NCBI GenBank assembly: GCA_036365515.1
Contig: CM070873.1
Location: 79,522,029 to 79,586,028 of the forward strand
Source: Torymus aiolomorphi
Lineage: Eukaryota > Arthropoda > Insecta > Hymenoptera > Torymidae
Reading direction: 5' to 3'
DNA: 64,000 nt
Below the pieces are notes generated by a model. That model did no database searches. It was not told the DNA's origin and worked only from the letters and a program-made list of their open reading frames with translations. The position numbers and the translations under genes are program-made. This document shows positions 55,191 through 64,000 of the stretch, piece after piece; position 1 is the first letter of the stretch; each line of letters opens with the position of its first letter.

Positions 55191-58100
55191 GAAGTTAAAC
55201 TTTTATAATAATTGAGTATACTAAGCAAAACTATGATAAAAAATAATTTCAAAAGTAATAATAATAATTTTGAGGAATTAATTAAAATATTTACATAAAT
55301 TAACAATTTTACATTTACAAACACGCTACAATGTACACTGAAGTACCAATGCAATAAAAAATGTATCATTTATAAACTTATTTCTGTTTGTTTCGTGAGA
55401 AAAATAAATAGGCTTCAATATTACCTGAAAAGCCATGGCTACATTCATTTTCTGGTAGTACTGCGGTTTGATGTGCTCCTCTCTTAAATTATAATTTATT
55501 TTCAAATTAAACGCTTTAGGATTTTCTAATGCAAGAAGTGCATACCAGTGCTTCAAAGAAATTAATCCATCTGGTGTCTATAAATAATATAAACTAATTA
55601 AATTATCAATCAATGTAAATATTCAAGAATATTATTTTTTTTTATACCCAAATTTGTTCGTATTTATTCAATTTTGAAAAAAAATTCCGCAAACATTTAA
55701 TTAAATGCGGAAAATCTGAGAAAAACCACAGTCGACGTTGCGAATCAACAATGTGTTCCACACTAACACAATCTCAGCCACACCGAATAAATTCCACATG
55801 GTTCTATTCCAAGAAGCACCGTCGCTTGTGATAGCATCTACTTTCATACCAGCCCTTTCTGACAGTATTATTGCCTCCATCATGATTTAGTGCAATACAG
55901 TACCATTAGCACTGCCTCTACTAAGGAAACATCCCAGACTTTGAATCCACTTGCCTTTAAAAGGTTGAAACATTACTACTAATGCATGATCCCCCTTTAA
56001 ACCTTCTTGGTGTTTCGGTGTATACTTTCCAAGGTTTGTAAAACCTTCGAATTGCAAATTTTGTCGATTGTAAGACAAAGTTTTTGACAATTTCATCTCG
56101 TCTACGAGAAGAATACCTATATATTTAAATAAATATATAAATCAATTTTACATTCATTTTAATAGTTATCATTGTTTAATACATTTTTTAATATTAATAT
56201 GATATAACTTGTAACACTATAAGCTTGCGAAAAAATTAAATATAAGCGCGAAAATATTATTAAACAATATTTTGCAGTTGCATATAATAGTAATATAGTG
56301 ATTTTGCGTTAGTGTTATAAGTTTGTTAAGAAATAGTATTTTTATCCTAACATTATATAAAAAGTGGCTTACCATGCACATCACCAAGACTCATGTTTGC
56401 CGTTTTCAGTTTTAAAATGTTAAACGTGTTGTCGTTAAAACCATACGTGCCTTTAATGAGCTTTAAATAGCGATTGAGGGTTTCACAGCATGGTAGACAC
56501 ATAATATTATGCTTTCGCAAATGATTGTATGTTTTTCGGCTTTTTATACGCAAAAGCAAACATTCGTATATCCATTGATTCGTGTATCTAATACCATTTT
56601 TCTTAACTCGAGATGCATCTAAACATGCCTGTACGCCTAACCGTTGGTTTTCGGGTAACTTTTCGCAAGCTCTTCTAAGAGCTTCGCCGTCAGTTTTAGC
56701 GCATTCACGTTTAATACATTGAACTTCGCGTTTTAAACGTTCGACCTAAAATATTGATTTTCTTTTAATTTATAGTTTTATGAAAAATATTAAGCAAGAA
56801 TTAAGATGTACCTTTTTTTTCAATCTATTTGATTTTCGATTCAAATTTCTTAATTTTAATAAGGACGTTCTCTTTTTTTTTTTTTAATTTTAAGATTTCA
56901 CTTGAAATTAGCCCCCTTTTTATTAAATTTAAACGCATCGCTGTGCACTCAGCGCATCTTACTATTTTAGGACCAGGGAAACTATTCAAATTGTCATTTA
57001 CAATATAACCAAAACAATTCTGTGCTCTAATACGTATAAACAAAAAAATAATGGATATATCGAGAATATTGTAAAATACTGTATATGTAAACTATGTTTA
57101 TTAATTAAAGTAAAATAAATAAATAGTTTACTTGTTTGTATCATCGACTTTCTGGCAAGGAAATACATTATCTGACACGTATTTGATAAGTCGTGCAATA
57201 TCGTCCATGGTTTCATATTTATCCAAGCCTTCCAGTGGTACCGACTTTTCCTCAATATAAATCTGGATTGTAACCATGAAGATGTTAATTTTTTATATAA
57301 CAATTTCATTATTAGCACATATTTGTATTAAAGACTGTGTTTACTATATCTAATTCAATGCCTTACATGAATCGTCATATCGGAGAAAAGGACAATACGT
57401 TTTGCAATTCCCAAATAAGAAGGTTTCCACTGAGTCCACATAATACACTTAATACCAGTATAAATAACTTGCGGTATCCAACTGTCAGGTAACAGTATAG
57501 ATTGCGGATTCTTCTGCATTGCATCACATATCTTTAAAAAATGGTCTTCTTTTAAAGCTAACATCGCTTTTTCGTCATTATTAGACGATTCGTTTACATA
57601 TGATGCTTGTGCGTTATTAGTCGATTCTGGTAATTGTGTTTGAGCATTACTTTTAGATAAATCGTCAAAATTTATTTGCGTGCCAGACGTTAAATCCATT
57701 TCAGACGTTTCCATAATATCGAGTTCTGCCATATGTATTAATCTTATGTTATATAATTATACATTTAATAACACTGTTTAATTATAAACACATGCAATTT
57801 TGTAATTTAATAAATTATAAAATTTACAATACTTTTGATAATACCTTCTTGATAATAACATAAAATTCAGTGGTTCTAATTAATTAATAGGCTTTGATTT
57901 AAAAACATCTAAACTATTGTTGAAAAATCGATATTAATATGCAATCGTACGAAATTTAAAAATAAAATGTCTTGAGCAGAATTCATTACCTGTCCCTTTA
58001 GCTCTAAGTATTTTCTTAATATTTATAATCATGAAGGTATAAATTTACCAGTAGATAACCAGTTAATGTTGCCGTGATATTTTATATTAAGTTTTATGCA

Positions 58101-58776
58101 TATAATCGTGTCTATAACTCTAATAACTCTAAAAAGTTCTTTTGTCTGACCGCACTAAAATTAAAAAATTTGTTATAACTTACCATGATACATTTTTGGT
58201 GATACATTATACTCCTTATTAACTTCCTTTTCATTCGCTTCTTTTCGTGTTTCAGGAAAAATAGATGGTATAGAACCGGTCTTTAAGGATGGTTTCTCCC
58301 TTGGAATTGTGCAAACTTCGCCATTTGGCATATAATGTATAAATTGCTTTATAACTTCCCCTTTTTGAAAATGTAATTCACATATTAAATGAGTTTTACG
58401 TAACGATTCTCCTTCAGGAATAACCCTTTGCCAAGCACTAAGAGTTTCTTCCTATTAAAAATATTATGCGAATAATAATTTCTAATTTTCTATAGTATCA
58501 AAATACAAACGTACCACCTTCATCAATCTGTCTTTTATTTGAACAAAGTTTTACTGTAACGTAATACTACTCGAACTGTAAATTTTTGCATAATTGTAAT
58601 ATACAATATATGTGCAAGCATAATAAATGGCAGATTTGCATACGGTTGGCATTCGTATTGTCATATACCAAATTAATATGTATTACATTTGTAGCTTTGA
58701 AAAAGGCTACATTTGACTCCTCCTTGTTACGATTCCTTTTTCGCTTTGAATTGCAATCTACTATAAAGCACAACAT

Positions 58777-59269
58777 TTCTTAAATAAACACATTCACTTT
58801 TTCGCACAAGTCTTAAAAAGATGTTAAATATTGATATTGAACAGACAAATATTACTTAACGAGGATGTGTTCGCTGCGTTACGCGAGGTGAACTAACAGT
58901 CAAATGCTTTTTTTTTGTGGAAGCGGTTGTCGCGAAGTCTGCTGTTCTATGAAAAATCCGCGAATACATTTTTAAGAAAAGTATGGAGTAGTGTTTTTTT
59001 TCTACAGGGTACTGTATAGAAATAAAATAACCAAATGCAATTAGATTTCGCAATATTTTTATTTTATTGTAAACTAATTAATACAAATAATATAATTTTG
59101 TCAAGTCATTCATAATTATTAATTTATATATTCATGTATTAACATTAGCATAATTTTGTATAATATATTTACAGAATAACTAAGAAATATAATTACATTA
59201 TTATATAGCATACACTCATTAACAAACTGTAGTCAACTGTTAATAAATAAACTAAAAAAAAAAAATATG
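58777..59269. other. Spacer upstream of P-like gene
   Basis: AT-rich; would contain its promoter and terminal repeat, neither of which I can identify. Confidence 0.35.
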
Positions 59270-59338
59270 CTTAGCGCGGACGCGAACCCGAGTCCGCCGC
59301 ATAGTAAGCCAGTGCTCTGACCACTAAGCCATCGCACA
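59270..59338 (-). ncRNA. tRNA-like sequence
   Basis: A box TGGCTTAGTGGTCAGAGCA with a full D stem, B box GGGTTCGCGTCC, and a T run downstream on the minus strand. The T stem and anticodon stem each have mismatches and the acceptor ends do not pair, so a tRNA pseudogene or SINE head. Confidence 0.55.
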
Positions 59339-60320
59339 TGTATTACCAGCCATGTGTCGAACACAGTATTTAAGTTGTTTCCCCAAGGGGAGTTTACTTT
59401 AGTAAACCTATTTATTTTATGAATATTCCTTATTTTATTATGTTTATGGTATGATAAAGGTAAGGAGTATTAATATTTTCATTAAAAGAAGGGTTTATAG
59501 GAAACTCATTTTGAAGTTTTTTTACGATTTTACCAAAGCTCCGACAGCTGAGAGCTGTTAAGCTTCGCCGATGTCCGCGAGAGGCGCTGATGATAGTTAG
59601 TTGTCGGTCATTCTGCCGAGTGGACCTGGCGATTTTCTTCCGTAAAGTTGTTCCATTTTGCGAACACGGAGTTTCGTCTCCTTCTCTCTTACTTCATGGA
59701 CGCGACACTGACTACTCAAGTTATACGTGATATGTGGTCTCTCGCTCTCTCACATGCAAATGTGAGAGAGTGATTGATTTGATTGTCGCGCCGCGGTAAC
59801 GAGGTCGAGGCCGAGAAGAAGTGGTTCAAGGCCTCGCTCTCTCTGCATCTAGCTCGCCACGAGGCAACACCGGCCGGCAACTACATTGCAATTCCACATC
59901 GGATTTTCTCAGCATTTTCATCGGCTCTACTCAACTGTTTCACTGGCTCTACTCATCTGAAGGGAACTCTCACAACATCACTCCTCACTCACGCATCACT
60001 CAAAGCGCTACAACGATTAATTAAATCGCTTTTGTTGCAAGGTAACAACTCACTATAATTGAGGTTATGTTGCCAACCACGTGTTGGTACCGGTGATTAA
60101 TATTGAAGTGAAAGTGAATCGTGAAACTCAGCAGTAATCAAGGCAACGAATTAATAACAATTTTTTTGCTATTCTTCACTTTATCAGCTTCATTGTACGT
60201 GAGTCCAGGAGGGAGTTTTAGGAAAAACTCAATTCACTCTCAACGGACAACCTCAGTGTACTTGTGGTCAAACTCAGATCTCACAGGTTCGTCATCTCTA
60301 GGGAGAGATTACTACTCAAA

Positions 60321-61447
60321 TTAACTACACTCAATATTACTTTTGGTATAGCGTACACACTACTAGCCTACGACTTATTAAGTATAATAATTAGAACCAA
60401 ACTTCTTGTACTCAGATTATTGATTGAATGCAAATCTTTAGAATTAATGTAATTTAAACTCTCTTACGAACTGATGTTAAATATTGAAATTATTAGTAGT
60501 TATTCTTAGAATTTGAACATTGAAATTTTATAATCAGAATGTAATTATGATGCGACTTAGAACTGAGATAATATATTGAAGTTTTATTTACTTATGTGTG
60601 TGACTCAAATTTATACCAACACCCACAGCATGTTACTCATATTAATAAAAAATAAAAAATTTCGAAGTAAGTCTTGTAATAACAACTTACACAAACTCTC
60701 CACAAAGTTACTTGAGTTGGAAATTAGAGACAGTACACTACATAAGATTTTACTTAACAAGTCCGTTCATAACTTATTTATTGATATTAAAAACTTAAAT
60801 ATCGATCGCTATATTCTTCAAAAAAATTTTTCAATTTTAGTAACAAAACTATTAAAACATTGGACAAAATTCTGAACAATCGTTTTAATACCAAATTCAA
60901 TCTTATTAAAAATAGGTATAAAGATCAAAACAACAGCTTAAAAGTAAACATTGATAAATGTTTCAAAAATTTGTCCAACATACACATTCCGAACGACGTA
61001 GCTGAAATTACATCGCTCGGCCGTAACTTTGCTTATAATCAGTGCACTTTATCTAAAACGAATATCTTTACTGTCATTAAAAATTTAGAATTTACCCTTT
61101 GTTTGAGAAAGCCATAATAATATTAATATGAGTAACATGCTGTGGGTGTTGATATAAATTTGAGTCACACACATAAGTAAATAAAACTTCAATATATTAT
61201 CTCAGTTCTAAGTCGCATCATAATTACATTCTGATTATAAAATTTCAATGTTCAAATTCTAAGAATAACTACTAATAATTTCAATATTTAACATCAGTTC
61301 GTAAGAGAGTTTAAATTACATTAATTCTAAAGATTCGCATTCAATCAATAATCTGAGTACAAGAAGTTTGGTTCTAATTATTATACTTAATAAGTCGTAG
61401 GCTAGTAGTGTGTACGCTATACCAAAAGTAATATTGAGTGTAGTTAA
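60321..61447. mobile_element. Foldback element enclosing a PLE fragment
   Basis: Arms of about 325 bp: 60321-60647 and 61120-61447 are near-perfect inverses, ending TTAACTACACTCAATATTAC and GTAATATTGAGTGTAGTTAA. TTAA at both ends suggests a TTAA target. The centre (60648-61119) encodes PLE N-terminal protein sequence, not foldback sequence. Confidence 0.8.
60648..61117 (+). pseudogene. PLE N-terminal region, captured fragment
   Basis: Two overlapping frames (to 60875, and 60860-61117) encode a Lys/Asn-rich helical region, then NIHIPNDVAEITSLGRNFAY, which resembles the segment just before the RT core in Penelope proteins. The frame shift near 60860-60875 and the lack of a link to the RT make it nonfunctional. 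Confidence 0.6.
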
Positions 61448-61454
61448 TTTTTTT

Positions 61455-61621
61455 TAGGGTGCCGTTGATATTTGGGCTCAAAACTGCACAGGCTGGTAGA
61501 TTATTACATTGCACAGGGCAACTATCTCTTTATAAGATGTAATTCGATATATTTATTTTAATAATATAGAATTTGCTGAGTTCTGCCGGTAAAACAGAGG
61601 GCATGAGTACCACACCCCCTT
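61455..61621. mobile_element. Half copy of the TTAA palindromic MITE
   Basis: Matches 10780-10949: GGTGCCGT.GATAT, TGGTAGATTATTAC, GGGCAACTATCTC, ending CATGAGTACCACACCCCCTTAA. Only one arm is present. Confidence 0.8.
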
Positions 61622-62340
61622 AATAGCCCAACCCATTTCATAGCAACTATTATCTATAAGAACGTTAATACTTGCTTCCCTCCTCCTAAATCACACATAG
61701 ACAATAGCTTTGATTTAATTAAAAAATTAAAAAATTAAAAAATTTCGGACAGTCACATTCTCGTCTCTTTAGACGTGGTCTCTCTCTTTACTAATGTTTT
61801 GTTAAACCTTGTTATTCAAAGTTTAGAAAAACGGGCCTCACACATACTAAATAATTGTAAAATACCTTTTAGTGATGTTATTACCTGTACTAAATTTCTA
61901 TTTGATAATGTATTTTTTACCTTTAATGATAGATACTACCATCAAATATTTGGAATTCCAATGGGATCTCCCATTTCTTGCCGACTTGGGATCTTCCATT
62001 TTTTGCCGTCTTGGTTATGGAAGACCTAGAAGTTTTTTGTTGGAATAGACTAAAAAATGATTTTAACTATACACCTATCTTTTATTTTCGATACATGGAT
62101 GATTCTATTTGTTGTATTAAAAAAAATGCCATTCATATATTGAACAAAGTTTTTAATGAATTTGACATCAATCTGAATTTTACATATGAAATAGAAGATA
62201 ATAACAGCATTAACTTTTTGGATGTTTCTCTGGTTAAAGAAGATGGTAATATTATCACTGATTGGTATTGCAAATCAATGTCTTCCAACAGAACGTTAAA
62301 TTATCATAGCAACCACCCTTTAGCGCTAAAAAGAATATAG
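61622..62340 (+). pseudogene. Penelope-type reverse transcriptase, PLE B (3' part)
   Basis: Motif A sequence with SLFTNV at about 61775; motif B region YYHQIFGIPMGSPIS retained; motif C FRYMDDSICC at about 62090. A partial duplication (CTTGCCGACTTGGGATCTTC ... TTGCCGTCTTGG, 61975-62015) shifts frame between motifs B and C. The first half of RT is missing. Frame ends at LALKRI like copy A, with the same A-run frame break. Confidence 0.85.
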
Positions 62341-62488
62341 TTTATAATCTAATTGATAGAGCTATTCTGTTATCGGATAAACGTTTTCATAACGAAAATA
62401 TTACACGTGTTAAGAGAATTTTACAAGAGACTCATACTCACTGGATTTAATTAAAAAACATATAAAATCTACACTTGTTAAATTCAAT

Positions 62489-63010
62489 ATGCCCAAGAGT
62501 ATTTCTAATAACTTAATAAATACCAATAACAATAACATCAAAGTGTCAGTACCATTTTACTCAAATTTTTACAATATATGTTCAAAATTTTTGAAAAAAC
62601 ATAATATCCAAACTATTCCTCATATAGTCAACAAATTCGATAAAATGGTAGTTCTTGGTAAAGATAAAATGAACAAATTCGACCAAACTAATGTGGTGTA
62701 TGAGTTTTCATGTAAAGACTGTGATGCGCACTACATAGGTGAAACCAAACGTGCATTAAAGAAACGAATTTCTGAACACAGCAGAAACAAAAACGAAGAA
62801 TTGGTTGTCAATATAGATCAAAACATGTATAATTGTGAATTCGATTTTGAATCGGCAAAAATTAAAGACGTTGAACAAAATTATCAAAAAAGATTAGTTT
62901 CAGAAATGCTATTTATAAATAATACGCCTAATGCTATTAACAAATATGAAGACACGCAAAACCTTAGTAGAGAATACAAATCTATTTTCAATATACTGCG
63001 TAAAAAATAG
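62489..63010 (+). CDS. GIY-YIG endonuclease domain of PLE B
   Basis: 173 residues, differing from the PLE A domain by only a few residues (for example GKDK for GEDK, INNT for INST). Same YEFSCKDCDAHYIGET and RISEH core. Upstream, the linking frame to RT is broken by a lost base in AGAGACTCATACTC. Confidence 0.85.
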   Translation: MPKSISNNLINTNNNNIKVSVPFYSNFYNICSKFLKKHNIQTIPHIVNKFDKMVVLGKDKMNKFDQTNVVYEFSCKDCDAHYIGETKRALKKRISEHSRNKNEELVVNIDQNMYNCEFDFESAKIKDVEQNYQKRLVSEMLFINNTPNAINKYEDTQNLSREYKSIFNILRKK

Positions 63011-63251
63011 TGTATTATGTATACACTCTCACACCTCATGTGTTGTTGTTTACTTTTCTCTTTCGATTATAGTGCAGCATTAATATCTGCTATCAACGTA
63101 CCTTCGCTATCACTTGACTAATCGCTACGCGATAATAAAGGTAAATTGTAATTTTGTGTCTCTGTTAAAAATTGTGCGATTTCAATAATGTAATTTTTTT
63201 TGTGCTTTGATTATCCGTAATGTGATATTGTTGTTATTTTTGTAATAAAGC

Positions 63252-63281
63252 CTGAAGAGGTCGACAAACCCGTCGACGAAA
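63252..63281 (+). ncRNA. Hammerhead-like core of PLE B
   Basis: CTGAAGAG, a self-complementary 6-bp stem GTCGAC with loop AAACCC, then GAAACGTCGC. See the copy at 48964-48994. Stems I and III are not evident. Confidence 0.45.
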
Positions 63282-63367
63282 CGTCGCATTTGACTACACA
63301 ACACCTTTGTAGTTTTTAATTTTTACGCTTGCCCAACGGATCTTGTCGGAATTGATTGAATTATTTC

Positions 63368-64000
63368 TTTAATTACTGCAATGGGGAGTACAATCGTGAA
63401 TACCATTAACTACACACTGGATTTAAATAAGATCTCTGATAAGATCTCGCATAAAATGTTATGTGGATACATAGGTAGATATATAGGTAGATATATAGGT
63501 AGGTAGAAAATTATATTTACTTAATTTTATATTCAAGTATTTATTAATCTTGGAATATTTAAAAACCACATAAATACACGGTATAGCAAATGTTTCATAC
63601 AATTTAAAAAATACATATGATTTTGATCATTGATTCATTTAATGCTGTATTTTATTGTAACATAATTCTTTTCGGAAATGTATTTTGAGTATTATTCTAA
63701 GTAAATTATGTAGCTTGTCGTTTGCGGACTCAACAAAAGATTAATACTTTTCAATTAGGTGGATTTCACAAGATATTATGTTCCTAAGATGAATTAAACT
63801 TATACCCAAATATTATGATACACATTTCTTATATGTAACCGTGTGTAAATTTTCATAAATTCTACGTATTTTCGTATAATTTTAATTTGCCGCTGTTCTT
63901 CACCTTTGACGTACATAAATTTTAAACTTATGATAATGATGATAATATTTTTCATAACGTTTTACTTTTATTACACATCTTAAATATTATAAACATATTA
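63368..64000. other. AT-rich region to window end
   Basis: Contains an imperfect tandem GTAGATATATAG near 63470-63505. No gene recognised. Confidence 0.4.

Larger units (their letters stand above)
51662..58776 (-). pseudogene. P-element/THAP9-type transposase gene, 12 exons, degraded
   Basis: Exons 58776-58687, 58553-58515, 58451-58184, 57725-57367, 57262-57132, 57026-56812, 56745-56373, 56116-55648, 55577-55425, 54410-54246, 53630-53428, 52579-51662, all with GT..AG ends. The N-terminus is a THAP domain: MLCFIVDCNS, VAFFKAT, HLICELHF, GSIPSIFP. A coiled coil then a C..C segment (VRCAEC) follow. Catalytic region: ILLVDEMKLSKTL, TSDGASWNRTMWNLFG, LISLKHW..., QKMNVAMAFQ, MNSRTPMNSL, TARLNQDNLE joined to RFFGMMR, then a Lys-rich tail. 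Lesions: TAA as first codon of exon 2; homopolymer shift in exon 6 (T13 at 56873-56885); TAA at 55887-55889; shifts near 55765-55780 and 53495-53505. Otherwise well conserved, so decay is recent or some lesions are sequencing errors. Introns hold later repeats. Confidence 0.85.
59530..63367 (+). mobile_element. Penelope-like element B, with internal insertions
   Basis: The 5' region at 59537-59700 matches PLE A 51100-51340 in inverse (AGAGGCGCTGATG, TTGTCGGTCATTCTG, GGCGATTTTCTTCCG, CTTCTCTCTTACTTCATGG). RT and endonuclease lie at 61622-63010; the hammerhead-like 3' end at 63252-63281. 60321-61621 is foreign or rearranged: a foldback carrying a PLE N-terminal fragment, then half of a TTAA MITE, replacing the first part of the RT frame. 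Confidence 0.8.

Noticed and set aside
59783..60058. 91-codon frame as a PLE accessory gene
   Set aside because: Lies in the GC-rich 5' region of PLE B; the frame has no equivalent in PLE A and no recognisable motif.

Overview
The window is nuclear DNA of a eukaryote, most likely an insect. It is AT-rich, genes are split by short GT..AG introns (73-95 bp is common), core promoters have TATA boxes close to the ATG, and the mobile elements (BEL/Pao, Penelope-like, P/THAP9-like, Tc5-like, Mutator-like, many short inverted-repeat elements) are of kinds common in arthropods. I cannot name order or species from sequence alone.

Only a few host genes stand out. Two divergent cation-diffusion-facilitator-like (ZnT-like) membrane proteins lie on the minus strand at 3429-4160 and 38875-39672, with a fossil C-terminus of a third at 2707-2820; flanking sequence is duplicated with them (1545-2465 with 35150-36080; 5171-5765 with 41726-42190). 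A complete six-exon trypsin-like serine protease lies at 27331-29968 (+), with a TATA box and intact catalytic residues. A small THAP zinc-finger gene (33973-34785, minus) has a reading-frame conflict in exon 2.

The rest is layered mobile DNA. 6313-8288: first copy of an unclassified 1.4-2 kb repeat with hairpin ends and an internal (CA)n tract (seven copies or fragments in the window). 9610-10238: Mutator-like pseudogene. 10261-24175: a second copy of the hairpin-ended repeat, split by a 12.1 kb TA-flanked transposon (11414-23513), which holds a Tc5-like inverted composite (11782-21309), which holds a decayed BEL/Pao retrotransposon (14374-19213), plus another hairpin-ended repeat (21871-23242). 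24176-27290: a long palindrome and a foldback element ahead of the trypsin gene. 30005-38030: foldback elements, hairpin elements, and a tRNA-headed SINE composite with a 13-bp target duplication. 39834-44152: more of the same repeats, one interrupted exactly by a short MITE. 48881-63367: two oppositely oriented Penelope-like elements (RT plus GIY-YIG) flanking a 12-exon P-element/THAP9-type transposase pseudogene (51662-58776).

The coding elements do not form a pathway. The useful content is the history of nested insertions, several of which can be read exactly because an uninterrupted copy or a matching target duplication is also present, and a family of short hairpin elements whose apex is conserved although their arms differ.
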